A DNA stretch of 64,000 nt from Thermothelomyces thermophilus ATCC 42464 (Eukaryota; Ascomycota; Sordariomycetes; Sordariales; Chaetomiaceae): positions 5,518,001 through 5,582,000 of the forward strand of contig NC_016472.1 in the NCBI RefSeq assembly GCF_000226095.1, given 5' to 3'. A model generated the notes under the pieces. It ran no database searches. It saw only the letters and a program-made list of their open reading frames with translations, and was not told where the DNA came from. Each line of letters begins with the position of its first letter. Within the stretch, counting starts at the first letter, position 1. The position numbers and the translations under genes are program-made. Positions 12,470 through 23,490 of this stretch are shown here, piece after piece.

Positions 12470-12511
<42 letters not shown>

Positions 12512-12926
12512 CGCTCAACTTTGCGGCCCCATTGTTCTTCTGACACTTTCCCTTTCAGTACCGACACAATGCATTCCAAAACGCGGAACCGGTACCGACC
12601 ATGCTATGCTATGACCATATCATATAGTGTATGCTAAGTAAACAACGCTCTGCGTCTCTCGGCCGCCGTCTAGTCTGGATCCACATCTTCAATGCTCCAG
12701 GATGGGCTCCATAACATTGTCCAACTTTGCAAAGGACGCTGTAGCTGAATAGCGATTACACTAGTAGGTCGAAGTCCGAAGGCCCGACGAGCTTTTCCCC
12801 TCGGCGCGGGATCAGCTATGGAACTCTCTTTCGTTCGTTGGTTCCCCTCGGCTCGGCCGGTAGTTCTCAGGGCCAAGAATGGCCGGTTCCAACGGGGACT
12901 TCGACACACAGCACGCACACTCCACA
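11985..12926. other. LSM2-tRNA intergenic region
   Basis: LSM2 3' UTR and spacer. It includes the T39 homopolymer. No further gene is visible; open frames here are short and low-complexity. Confidence 0.6.
12471..12509 (+). repeat. Poly-T tract (39 T)
   Basis: Thirty-nine consecutive T. It could be the A-tail of a lost minus-strand retroposed transcript, but no retroposon body or target duplication is evident beside it, so I call it a simple homopolymer. Confidence 0.85.
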
Positions 12927-13033
12927 GGGAGCTTGGCTCAGTTGGAAGAGCGCAGGTCTCATAGCGAATAGCTGATGATCCGGTCGTAGATCGGGGATAT
13001 CCTGAGGTCGTGAGTTCGAGCCTCACAGTTCCC
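12927..13033 (+). tRNA. Elongator tRNA-Met (anticodon CAT) with intron
   Basis: Cloverleaf by hand: acceptor stem GGGAGCT/AGTTCCC (one G-T pair), D-stem GCTC/GAGC, anticodon stem from 12953 with loop CTCATA-A and anticodon CAT at 12960-12962, T-stem GTGAG/CTCAC with loop TTCGAGC, discriminator A at 13034. An intron of 35 nt (12964-12998) lies one base 3' of the anticodon, the standard nuclear tRNA intron position. The last anticodon-stem pair is T-T (31/39), a mismatch also present in yeast elongator tRNA-Met; this and the absence of initiator features support the elongator type. A Pol III T4 stop follows. Confidence 0.9.
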
Positions 13034-13060
13034 AACACATGTGCTTGTAGATTTGTTTAT

Positions 13061-13064
13061 TTTT
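13061..13064 (+). terminator. Pol III terminator of tRNA-Met
   Basis: First run of four T after the tRNA 3' end, 27 nt downstream. A minimal but sufficient RNA polymerase III stop in fungi. Confidence 0.5.
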
Positions 13065-13458
13065 CCCTCCCCTTCCTCCCCCCCGGTCCTTTTTTCTGCT
13101 TGTTCTTTCTGTTTTTGTCTTCTTTTTATTCCCACATCTGCTTCTTCCTTGTATTCTTTCAATCTTCAGACGATATTGGGGGCTTCTTCACGATCACCCA
13201 TGGGTAGAGAGTAGTTCGTCCTCATACTTGTCCTTTGTAGATTGGTAGATCCTACTCGTGCTCGCGGCCAGCAGGCGCGATAAGTTAAGGAGGGGATCGT
13301 GGCCGTTCTACCGAGAGTCATGTGCGAGATATCAAGGTGTTTCCAAAATCCCCAAGATTCTACTCTGCATTCGTTCGATGTATCCACAGGCTCGTCACAT
13401 CCTCACGCCCTTGCGCAGTGAGGAAAAAGAATAGAAAGAAATCCCAGATCCAGACTCT

Positions 13459-16242
13459 TTACCAATACACCCCGCCACCCCGCCCATCCTTACCCTCCCA
13501 CAACTCTGCTGCATTCCCTCTTCCCTTTCCCCCTTCTTCCTCCCCTGACGGCAGAACCCTCACCAACCCGCCCCTCCTCCTCTCGGACAGCCACCGGTCC
13601 AGCCAACCCCTCATCCTCCGTCGGCTCACCTCGCTCCCGACGTTGACGGTCGGCACAATCCGCTCGATGCGCAGCGCCATCACGAACATGGCCAGCTCCC
13701 GGAAGCCGCTATGCTCGCTGTATGGTACCCCAAAGCACAGCACCTCCCGGGAGCTGCCCCGCTGGGGGACTAGGTCCTTGAGAGCGAAGCGCGTCTTCCA
13801 GCCGGGACCGTGGAGCAGCTCTGTGGTGGGGAGGGAGGTCGGGGGAAGGTTCGCTCCGATGGTAGCACTGCCGCCGTTGCCAGGTTTGCCGGCCGAGGGC
13901 CGGTAGTTCCACCCGGACGGGCGGAACCCGATGATGCGTCCGAACTGGCCGCGGACTTTGTACCCCTCGAGGTACTCGGCGAGGGTCTCAGCGCGGATCT
14001 CCATGAGCATCTGCATGTGGACTTGAGCTTCGGCTGGATCGGAGGTGAGGAGGGAGGAGAGCTCGGGGTCGCCGAGCTGTCTGCACATGAGGACCTTGGC
14101 CGGGGAGGCGTAGATTTTGGTTCGTAGGGCCCGAGCGATGGCGACGCAGATGCGCTCCTTGCCAATGCTGTAGGTGCCGCAGACTACGAGGAGGCGGTTG
14201 GGGTGGTGGCGGCGGCCGTCGAGGGCCGTGAAGGCGTTCTGATCGGGTCTGGGAGTGGCCGAGCTGGTCGATGTGGCGGAGGAGGCGGCAGCAGCAGCAG
14301 CAGCAGCAGTGAAGAACTTGCTGACGTCCTTGGTATCGGAGGAGCTTCCCGCGCGCTGTCGGCGAAGTAAGGCTTCCCACTCACGGTCATCGTTGGCGAG
14401 GAGGGCCTTGTTGAGGAGTGCGCAGAGCTCGGCGCAGGCTGTGATCACGTCGTCCTGCGGAGGGAGCGAGTAGCGCGGGTTTAGGTAGGTGGTGTCGAGA
14501 TAACACACGTCTATCTTCTGCTGCTTCGTCCGGCCGGAAACGGCATCGACCGTCTCGGGTCGCAGCTTTGGGTGCTCAACATGTGCAGGGCAGGCCCGAA
14601 AGTCGCCGCAGTGGAGGATTCGCTGCGTTCTCCCGGCAGCGCTCTTCTCGAAGAGAAAAAGGGAACTCCCAGGGCAATGGTTCGCGGGGATCATGGTGAC
14701 TGTGACCCCGCCGGTGTCCGGAACTAGCACCGTCTCTTCGAATTCCAACTCCACGACGTACTTTGCCGCTGTCTTCAGCTGTGATTTGACCAGTGACCCC
14801 GTCACCTTGCTGCAATAGATGGGGCCGTGAGTCCAGTTTGCGGTGAGGCCCATGTAGTGGTCGCTGTGGAAGTGGCTCAGGAAGTACGCTTTGCAGCCCT
14901 CAACGGCGCCATAACGGAAGGCATCGACACAGATAAAGAACCCGGGCATGATCTTGTAGAAGGGGCAGGTTCGCTTGTAGGCGGGCATGCCTCTCGACAC
15001 GGTCTCTGCCGCCGCCGCCGCCGCCCAGGCTGCGTCCTCGGCGTGCCCGGACATGAGCTTAGTGAAGGCAGAGTTCGACTTCGGGTCTTCGGCATTGTCT
15101 GAGAGGGTGATTGGATTGGCTTGCCCTGGCCGCGCAACAGCGGCTTTGGCAAATCGTTTGCCTACGGCGGGCCCCTCGGTCTCATCAGTGATTTCACAAA
15201 CCTGGACTGCAGGTTTTGGTAAGGGCGTGGGGTTGCCATCCAGACAGGAATTGACGTGGGCTGTGGCCTCGTCCGATGTTGTACCCGCCAAACTACCGTT
15301 GCAGACGGGGCAGCACTCCGTCATCGTCTCGTCGCTGGTGTATTCGCTCTGCTCGTGTTCTTCCCCTTCTTCCTCCGCTTCACGCCGCGCCTGCTCTTCC
15401 ATGTATATCATCGCCTCGAGTTCCTCGCAAGTAAAGTCCTTTATTAAAGTAGCCTCGGCCTTGTTTGAATCGCTATCGTCCGGTCCGCCGCACATCTTGT
15501 CGTCACTGTTTAGGTCCTCTCCCGACGTCTTCTGCCTCAGAAGCGGCGCTCTCCTGGAAACCTCCTCTTCTTTGGTAAGCTTCGCCGGCTCAGGACCTTC
15601 ATATTCTTCATGATTTGACTCAGCAGACGCAGGCGGTGGCGGTCTCACCATTGGACTATTCTCCTTGTCGTCGTCGTCGTCGTCATCCGAAGAATCGTCC
15701 AAAAACGGATTCCCCGCCTTTCTTTTCGGCGCTGCTGGCGTGTTCAAATCGGGTCTCGACACCGCCGTCGTCGCCCCGAGACTCTCTGCCGATCCAGCGG
15801 CTGACACCGAGTCACCTCCATCCGCTTCCGTTCTGACCACCCTTAGAGGGGGGCTTAACCTTCTCTTCTTAACCGCCCCACCTAACTCGTTATACCTAGT
15901 CGCATCGTTGACGTCGCAAGTGGCGGAAGAGAGATTCGTTCCGTTAAGATCCTCCTTCTGATCGCCTTCGCGCCCATCTGCGTCGCCATCAACCCCAGAG
16001 CCCTCATCTTCGATCTCGTCCGGGCCACTACAGACAGGGCCTGGCCCACCTTCACCGATGAATAAGCCCTCATCTGGTGCCGGCGCCTTTTTAAAGAAAC
16101 TCAAGATGCTGTGATTCGGCTTCACTTTCGTTTTTGGCTTTGACCCCGCTGTCTTGGTCGTAGAGAACGAGATTTTCGGCGCAGGTTTTTGGGGTGTCGT
16201 CAATCGTGTCTGGGATAACTTTGGCTTTGCTTGCGGAGCCAT
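13459..16242 (-). CDS. pso2: DNA cross-link repair nuclease PSO2/SNM1
   Basis: 5' exonuclease of the metallo-beta-lactamase/beta-CASP family that processes interstrand DNA cross-links in the nucleus. A 927-residue, apparently intronless frame from the ATG at 16242 (MAPQAKPK); the open frame extends upstream only through non-ATG codons. Order of parts: PCNA-box-like NHSILSFF (43-50); acidic, disordered stretch with a poly-Asp run (about 185-192); a UBZ4-like zinc finger with C311, C314, H329 and C333; the metallo-beta-lactamase motif HFHSDH (457-462); H522 in ANHCPGS; D547 in HCGDFR; beta-CASP motif YLDTTY (D583); KVLMC and the terminal PYSEHSG (H844). About 65 residues between the lactamase and CASP parts (612-680) form a low-complexity Ala/Ser insertion. 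It is tandem with and downstream of eIF3d (380 bp gap). Catalytic residues look complete. Confidence 0.95.
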   Translation of the reverse strand: MAPQAKPKLSQTRLTTPQKPAPKISFSTTKTAGSKPKTKVKPNHSILSFFKKAPAPDEGLFIGEGGPGPVCSGPDEIEDEGSGVDGDADGREGDQKEDLNGTNLSSATCDVNDATRYNELGGAVKKRRLSPPLRVVRTEADGGDSVSAAGSAESLGATTAVSRPDLNTPAAPKRKAGNPFLDDSSDDDDDDDKENSPMVRPPPPASAESNHEEYEGPEPAKLTKEEEVSRRAPLLRQKTSGEDLNSDDKMCGGPDDSDSNKAEATLIKDFTCEELEAMIYMEEQARREAEEEGEEHEQSEYTSDETMTECCPVCNGSLAGTTSDEATAHVNSCLDGNPTPLPKPAVQVCEITDETEGPAVGKRFAKAAVARPGQANPITLSDNAEDPKSNSAFTKLMSGHAEDAAWAAAAAAETVSRGMPAYKRTCPFYKIMPGFFICVDAFRYGAVEGCKAYFLSHFHSDHYMGLTANWTHGPIYCSKVTGSLVKSQLKTAAKYVVELEFEETVLVPDTGGVTVTMIPANHCPGSSLFLFEKSAAGRTQRILHCGDFRACPAHVEHPKLRPETVDAVSGRTKQQKIDVCYLDTTYLNPRYSLPPQDDVITACAELCALLNKALLANDDREWEALLRRQRAGSSSDTKDVSKFFTAAAAAAAASSATSTSSATPRPDQNAFTALDGRRHHPNRLLVVCGTYSIGKERICVAIARALRTKIYASPAKVLMCRQLGDPELSSLLTSDPAEAQVHMQMLMEIRAETLAEYLEGYKVRGQFGRIIGFRPSGWNYRPSAGKPGNGGSATIGANLPPTSLPTTELLHGPGWKTRFALKDLVPQRGSSREVLCFGVPYSEHSGFRELAMFVMALRIERIVPTVNVGSEVSRRRMRGWLDRWLSERRRGGLVRVLPSGEEEGGKGRGNAAELWEGKDGRGGGVYW

Positions 16243-16622
16243 CCTTATAGTAATTGGTGGTGGTAGCAGGGCTATGGTCAAGAACAAGGAACCACCACCG
16301 ACATTGGTGTTGTGGAGAGTGAAACGGTTCGACCTTTCGGGAAGTGAGAGCGAACGCGGTGCGCAGAAAAAAGGGTGGGGTTTTGGACGCCACTGTCCGG
16401 CGCGCTGTCACGTGCATGCAATTTACAGAAGGAACAAGGCGATAACGGAAAGTGGAAAGACGTGCAACGCTTCCTCTTTTTGTATAAATTCGATGTTCCG
16501 CTGGGCACGTCCGGATCTACGGACTTGCGAACACTCCAATCTCATGTTAATCATCCGTTTTACGACCGGCTTGGCGATAATTTGCCAAATCGGCAAACCA
16601 GGTATCCGTACTAGAGCCTCAT

Positions 16623-18529
16623 TTATTCCTCTTCAGCACTCGCCGAACCGGCCTCGGAACCCTCTTCTTCATCGTCCAGCCCGCCGGCAGGAACTTCATA
16701 CAGGCGCAGTATGCTCTTGTTGGGATCCTTGACGAGGGCGTACTTGCCCTCCTCGCGCTGCAGGCACATGTCGGCAATAGTGCGCACAATACCCCAGCCG
16801 TTGGACAGCTGCAGGTTCATCTGGTTGGCAAAGTCCTTAGGCTTCCATCCTATGACGCCAAGGACGACGTGCTTATCGTTCGCCTTGGGGGTCGCGCGCG
16901 AGACAAAACTAGATTTTCGCGTTAGCTCACCATGACATGACACCAATGGTCCCAGGCCAATGCATTACGCGGTAACTTACCCAAGCTTCATGACGTCCGC
17001 CTTGGCCAGAATGCTCTGCACGGTCCACCGAGCCAGCTTGCAGCTGTTGTTCTTCATCTCGGTCGCAACGACGGCGCCGCGCTGCGACACGAGCTTGGAG
17101 CGCCAGTCGAGAGCGCCACCGCTTCCCTGCGCCTTGTTGTCGAACTCGTTCAGGGCGTGGACAGTGATGAACTGGTCCTCGCCATTGGTGGCGTTCTTCT
17201 GGACGGCGTCCAGCTCCGTGCGCACGATGAGGTACGTCGGGTCCTCTTCGCTGGTCGAGAGGTCAAACCGCCGGTACTTGTAAGCCTTGGACGCAGGCGG
17301 CTCCGTCTCTTCCGACGCGCTGTAGAACGGATTCTCGTGCGCCATTTCGACCTTTTGGTTTTCGTTCTCAATCACAACCTGGTTGGCAAAGTTGTGGTTG
17401 ATGTAAGTGGCCTCCTCCGCAAGCGCACCGGGTTGGTTGATGGCATCCTTGGAGCCCTCCGAGGCCTCGAGCGGGGCGTCGGCAGCGTTCTCGTTAACGG
17501 TGACCATGTCGAGCGCCGCGTTATCGCGCTTGTCCAGGAACACCTTGTTGCCTTGCCGCACAATGATGATATCCCAGGGGTAGACAGACCGCGGGGCGCA
17601 CATGAGCATCGACAGGATGCTATCCGTGGCGAAGATGGTAGCCTCATCCTTCTCGGCGAGCTCTTGAATGATGGGATCCGACGTCGTCGTCACGTTGTAC
17701 ACGGCACGATCCACGACCGCCAGCTTGCGTTCGGCGCTCTTGACAGCCGGCTTATCATACGACTTGTCATAATAGTATAGGAAGCCGTAGCTGTCGATGT
17801 CTTCGCCCTCGTCAGCCTCCAGGTTGAGCTTGCTGAGGCGGTTGAAGTCGATCTCTTCAAGGAGCTTCCAGTCGGGCCGGATGTTGATCGAAGCGTCACG
17901 GTTGCGCTGCGGCTTGTCGTAGTCCTTCCAGCCGAAGCGGCGCCCGCGAGCTCCACCGCCCCGTGCCCCGCTGCGGCTATCGTAGCCGCCGTACTGCTGG
18001 CCGGCCCGACCGGCGCGCTGGAATTGCTGGCGCCCGCCGCCTCTGGCATCCTGACCGCCGCGTCCGCGCTGGGTACGCCCGCGGGTGAAGACGGCGCCCC
18101 GCCCGAAGCGGGCCTTGCCGCTGTCGCGCACGTTGGAAACGACGGAGAACGAGGCCTCATCCTCGGCCGCCGGCGCGGCAAAGAGAGATGCGGAACCGGC
18201 ACCGTAGACTTGCTGGTCTGGAGAACAATGAGCGCGTCAGTGCTTGCACAGCACACCGCCAACACAATGGCGCCACCGCAACCCACGGGGCTCCGCAACA
18301 TACCGCGATAACTTCTGTTGTATTGTTGCCTGCTACGGCCGTCCCTGCCGTCCTTGGCGTCAGTCCAGTCGGCCATGCGGCCCAGCTTATCGCTCTTGGA
18401 GTACGGAGCGTAAGGGACGCCATTGAGAGTGGTCTCGTTGGTGATAGGAGGGCCCCATGTGCCGTCGGGATCAGGCAGCGAATTGATCAGGTCGACGAGG
18501 GCAGAAGTGCCCGGGAGGGGTTCCGCCAT
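16623..18529 (-). CDS. Translation initiation factor eIF3 subunit d
   Basis: Subunit d of eIF3, which sits at the mRNA exit side of the 40S ribosome and in animals can bind the 5' cap directly. Three exons on the minus strand: 18529-18304, 18217-16981 and 16908-16623, joined across introns of 86 and 72 nt with donors GTATGT and GTAAGT and branch points CTGAC and CTAAC. The spliced frame is 582 residues, within the family range. The N-terminus ([20 protein letters not shown]) and the core with [43 protein letters not shown] and [16 protein letters not shown] are characteristic. Residues about 105-175 are RGG/Gly-Arg-rich, and the C-terminus is acidic. The bZIP gene lies upstream and PSO2 downstream in the same direction. 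Family assignment is secure. Confidence 0.95.
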
Positions 18530-18804
18530 GGCGACTCGGGTCTATTTAGAGCGAATAAGACCTAGAGGGATTTGCGCGACGGCAGAGGTTGGTGATGCCA
18601 GTTGACTATCACCGTAACTCGACCAGGGTGTCAGTTCCGGTGGGTGTGGCAAACCGGATAAAGCTTCTTTTATTTTGAGGTCGAAATTCTCTTTGGTGGG
18701 GTGTTGTGGAGTGGGGCAAGCCGACTCAATGTGAAGCGCTGTAACAAGAGTATGGGTTCCAGATAGCGCGGGCACAGTGCGGACACCTGACCAAGCAACC
18801 ACAA

Positions 18805-18813
18805 TACGGAGTA
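18805..18813 (+). repeat. TACGGAGTA intergenic motif, copy 3
   Basis: Third exact copy of the 9-mer, about 280 bp upstream of the eIF3d start. Confidence 0.4.
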
Positions 18814-18837
18814 GAACCTTTCCCTTCCTTCTCCCTT

Positions 18838-18857
18838 CCCCCCCCCCCCCCCCCCCC
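18838..18857 (+). repeat. Poly-C run (20 C)
   Basis: Twenty consecutive C in the eIF3d upstream region, close to a TACGGAGTA copy. Length likely unstable. Confidence 0.8.
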
Positions 18858-19091
18858 ACCACCTCCCGTCGTTTCAAAGTGAAACGGAACTCTTAAAATG
18901 TTTAACTGATGTTGAACATGATAAGGTTCAATTTGTGTCGCAAATGTAAAATACTTCCTCCTGTACAAAAGAGATAAGAAATTTTTTGGGCCCCTACCGC
19001 CAACGCATGGTTGGAGCCAAGGCAAAATCAACGGACACAAAGTTAACACCCATCAAACCACCTTCAAAAAGCACGTATCAGACCCGTCGGT

Positions 19092-20719
19092 TTAATAAAC
19101 CCCGATACTGAAATCTGCCTTCATCGAGAACACATTTTCCAACGCGTCCCTCACCTCAAACTGTTCCATGACCGCCCCGAAGCTGTTTCACGTTTAGTCA
19201 GCACATTTGTCCTCTCAACCTCATCACATCCATCGTCACCCTCCTCAAGACCAGTATACCGCCATAGACTATCCGAAGAAAAAAAAAGTCCAGGGAGCGA
19301 AGAAGGGATTGGAGAGGGAGTTTGTTGGGAAGGTAGTCGGTTATGCAATGGAGAAAAGATTGGGGGTAAACTCACCCGTAACACCGAACCTTGCTCCTTA
19401 GCTCCTCGGCCAGTCTTCCGAAGTCCTCGGGCGACAGCTCGGCCAGCCGCGGGTGGGCGAGCACCATGCCCCAAGCCATGACGGGCGTGATCTCGCCGTC
19501 GAGGTTCAGCCGCTTGCTGAGGTCCAACAGGGTGGTTAAGTCGCCTTTGTTGAGGGTCCATGTGCCTGGGCCTTCCCCTCCTCTTCTGTCTGCGTCTGTT
19601 GCTGTTACTGCTGTTGTCGCTTGGCTGGTGACTACTTCTTCTGCCTCAGCGATGCCATTACCGTTGTGAACATGGGTATCGTTAGGGTTGCTGAATGGAA
19701 CGTTGGGAGAGAGCTGAGAAAAGGGCTCCGGGGGGCATGATGCCATGAGAGCGTGGCCGCAGGGCTCGCGGACGCCTGTTGCAGCGCCGCGCTCGAGCAT
19801 CCAGGGGAGGTGGTTCATGCAGGGCCTCTCGAGCCTGGATTGGAGGTTAGCTGCCGCAGAGAGCAGAGTTTGATGAGACGAACTTGACAGAGGCACCTAC
19901 GTCAACACGAAGTCGATGCCGGCCTGCTCATAGTCTATATTCGAGTTCCCGGTTGGCTGGGCCTCGTCGCCGTTTTCTGCGACGACACCTCCCTGCCCAA
20001 ACAATTGGTGTTGGTGGTTGCTGTGCGGGTAAGCGGCGCTGTTAGGTGACATGCCGTCGCCACGGGCGCCACTACTTTCTGAGTACAGCGGCGGGGGCGT
20101 GAAGGCTGTCGTGTTGCTGGATGTCGGGGCATAACTCCCCGCCATGCTGGCACTGGGCGAATAGCCTATGCTCGGGTTGCTCGCTGAGTCGTCCAGCACG
20201 CCGCCGCCTGGTAACGAGACACCCAGGCCATGCTGAGCAAGCAGTGCCTTGAGCTGCCGGTTCTCCTCCGCAAGACGTTCCTTGTCTTGCGAGATGTTAC
20301 TGAATATTTCTTTGAGCCGGAGCACCTCGTCCTCGAGGGCTCTGATGTAGAGCTCCTTGCGCTCACGATGGGTTCTGCAACTCGTTAGCTGAGCAGAAGG
20401 GCCGCGTTCCGCCGACCTGATCAGCTCACCTTTGAGCCTGTCGGTTGAGCTCCTGCCTCCTTGTGAGGGCTGGCTTGCTATCTGGTTTGGGGCCCCTTCG
20501 CTTCTGTGGTTGTCCGTCTGTCACGGCGGCCAGCCTGAGTCAGCCTGATACACGCTACATCGTGGAGAAGACGCTGAAGCCACCTTTTGTTGTCCGTCTC
20601 TCGCTCACGGACCTCAGGAAATCTAGGTTCAGGCTTGCCAGGGAAGTCTTGCCCTGTCCAGTGGGCTCGCCACCAAACCCTTGCTGGGGGGTGTCTGGGT
20701 TAAGTGAGACAGAAGCCAT
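19092..20719 (-). CDS. Yap-like bZIP transcription factor
   Basis: DNA-binding nuclear regulator of the fungal Yap/AP-1-like bZIP class. Five exons on the minus strand: 20719-20584, 20517-20430, 20374-19901, 19834-19376 and 19182-19092, giving 415 residues; introns are 66, 55, 66 and 193 nt, with CTGAC or CTAAC branch points. The basic region contains KRRGPKPDSKP and NRQAQRTHRERKE (residues 70-82), close to the Yap signature NxxAQxxFR. The zipper heptads are L88, L95, I102, L109 and L116. A Pro/Ser/Thr-rich middle follows, then a Cys/His segment (LERPCMNHLPW to HALMASCPPE) and a conserved-looking C-terminus CYGFGAVMEQFEVRDAL reached only by splicing the last intron. The first donor (GTGGCT) is non-standard but is the only one I found that keeps the basic region in frame. 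Target genes cannot be told from sequence. Confidence 0.85.
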
Positions 20720-23490
20720 GACTGTTTCGATGTGACGCAGAGAACACAGCGCTTTCCATACGGAGGCGACGAGGAACTAGGTGGCGGGAGATGAGCCTAT
20801 GTGGCTACAACCCCGAAGTCAGCAGCTAATCTGCAGAACGAAGGGAAACCCGTGCTTTCAGACTCCGTTCTCATATGTTTGAATAGGTATGTACATTGAA
20901 CACGTCAGCATCACAATTTCAGCTCCCTTCCCTGGGCATACTACAGAAGCTGAGGTGAGCAAAATGGGGGCGCGCTTCCACAGCCGCTCCTTGAAAGAGA
21001 ACATGGTCCAAACACAGAAGAGCGAATGAACTGCTGTGACAGACACATTGCGTACCTGGATTCTATGGACGCTTGCTGAGAGCTCTCTCAAAACCAAGGC
21101 GACAGCAAGGTTAAAGGCGAATAGATATTGATGGACGGGGTAATGCAGTGAGAGAGCTCGGCGCTTTCAGGCTGGAGTGGATTGAGACTGGCTGTGGGGG
21201 GTAAAGGTCTTGGCGCCGTGCAGGGCGTGGCTCAAACATGGAATCGCGCGACGACGGTTTGGTGCTATGAGACAGGTGCAGGCATGGGATTGAGCCGCGT
21301 CTTCGAGACCTTTTTCCCTTGGGAGATATTCCAGCCAGGTGAGAGATCCGCTTCTCGACTGGAGGCGAATGTTGCAGAGACCAGATTGGTGGGTAGTGGG
21401 GGTCCCGGGGAGGGCAGCTAGTTCCGGATGGAGCGGCTCGCTCGGCCTGATTCGCTTAGTGACGTATGAAAGTACGGAATACAGTAACTACATGTGAGTT
21501 CGTCGAGCTGTGAGAAAACACGTTCTCGAGACGTGTTAGACAAGGACAAAACCAGGACGATGTAGTTCAACCTTGGAGTAGCGGAGGTGTCCTGGACGAG
21601 ATGGAAGAAACGTCCAGGACCGCAGTCTTTTTTAGTAGACAGAGAAACCTTAAAGTTTGGGGTCGGCGACCTGACGGCATGCAAGGGGCTGAGCCTTACG
21701 CTGAATGGCGCGGGGCGAAGTTGCCGAGTCGCCGAGGTGCGCAGTGAATGCAACACTCCTACGGAATGCTCGAGTTAAACTCACCAAGCTTGTCGAGGGC
21801 ATGTGTCAAAGTTTCAAGGTTCACTCACGATTTGTACCAGACACAATGTTCGATTTTCGAAGGTCGCAGTTTGTGAGCTAGGCAACAGCCATGTTAAGAG
21901 AGTGGACAAAGTTTACCTCTTGTAAGCGCAAAAAGCCGACCCTGATTGATAATTCCTGGCAGTACACGGACCATGGCATTGTAGCCGCTTGCCTTCGCAC
22001 GGAAAGTACGGATTCTTCGGTACGTTAGGTAGGACTTCGCACAGCTGGACCTGTGCGCAGACCTGCGTTTGACGAGATAGGCGACGAAGCGCCATGCGCA
22101 CTATGATCGCTGCCGGCAGCCCTTCAGTGAAAGGTGGCGACGGCCCTGCTGTGTGATTCTATCAAGTAAAGACGTCAGAGAGAATGGCGACTACTCAAGC
22201 GCTGTGGAGCGTGAGGCTGATACTGGATCCCCACCGGCGGAGAATCGAGGAACGTTCTCCGTACACACACAGGCATGGTGGGCCTTTGTTACCTGCCGCT
22301 ACCTTCGGGTACGGGATCAATACAGAGTTTCTGTCGCGACTCCCGCACCGGACACTTGAACAAGGTGGCAGCATCCGCTCTACCAACCCCACCCAATCGA
22401 CCAACCGTTTGACCGGGTCGCTACCGGTCGCTACCACTTTCCCAATACTTCCCAAACACACCTGCCGCGATACAAAGTAGTAGTGCAAGGGCGATGAGCT
22501 AACTCGGCCGCGCTCGGCTCCACCCACTTACAACGCGGGCACGATATGCACATACCTTACATACAATGAGGTAGGCCATTTTATTCGTCAATGGCTGACT
22601 CGAGAGGGGCGCTCGTTGAAAGGTGTGCTTTGGGACTATCCAAGAAGCAAGCATCATCTCCCCTCACCATCGCCTAATCTGTATGCACGCCTGCCCGTGG
22701 GTGAGTGACACAACAGGACCTCACCCGCGTCTCTTCAAGTTCTAGCCTGACCCGTTATCCAACCAGATGTCCCTGGCGTGCCTTCGCTTCGATTCTCGAA
22801 AAGAAAGAAGAGAAGAAAGAAGAGAACAATGAAACAAGACCGCCCTGATTCGGGCGGGAAATTTTGGGGCGGATGCAAGGAGGGGAGTAGAATAACAAAC
22901 AAGCCCAGATTACTACCGAAACATTGGGAGAAGAGGGGGGGGGTTTCATTAGTCGTGTCACGGGAACAGTGTTTCACACCCACCGCTCTACGACGTAGGC
23001 CCTACACGATGGAGATTGTTACTTCGTAGGAAAGAGGATGAGGCCGTTTCTTGCACTCGAGTACCCCCCCGGGGAAAGTGGCGGTTTCATGGGGTCTGAG
23101 GGCAAATTTCACAGGAGGCTGGAAGCGCTGGACAATGGACAGCGAGACCAAGCAGGTCGTCAAGATTCCATCAGGGCACGTGACGAGCGGTCACGTAGTG
23201 TAAAAAGTAGCAGTAGATAAGCCACACACGAACTTTGGCGCGGTGGGACGCTGCGATGCTGACCCACATAGCGGATCCAATTTGTCGAATCGGAACGGCA
23301 CGCCCTAGCCGATCCCCCGGAATGAGTGGGGCTGTCTAGTAGGGACAATCCATATGTAGTACGGAGGTTGGCCCAGAAAGTCCATCCCCCATCCCAGGAT
23401 GCCAAGGTCTTGGCATACAGTATAGTCAGCTGACACTGCAATAGACACTTACATACCTTTTTACCAACCTGACTTCCAGACTTATCTAAC
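20720..23490. other. Gene-free region upstream of the bZIP gene
   Basis: About 2.8 kb with no supported gene: open frames are at most about 110 codons, without domains or plausible splice structure. Composition is still normal, and it abruptly becomes TA-rich at about 23.49 kb. It probably holds the bZIP promoter. Confidence 0.55.

Noticed and set aside
12471-12509. Poly-T as the tail of a minus-strand SINE or processed pseudogene
   Set aside because: No retroposon body, promoter boxes or flanking duplication could be seen next to it.
12670-13162. Open frames across the tRNA-Met locus
   Set aside because: They run through the tRNA and its intron; the cloverleaf explains the sequence.
16243-16287. 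Upstream extension of PSO2 (15 codons)
   Set aside because: Begins at a TTG codon; the first ATG is at 16242 and starts a typical basic N-terminus.
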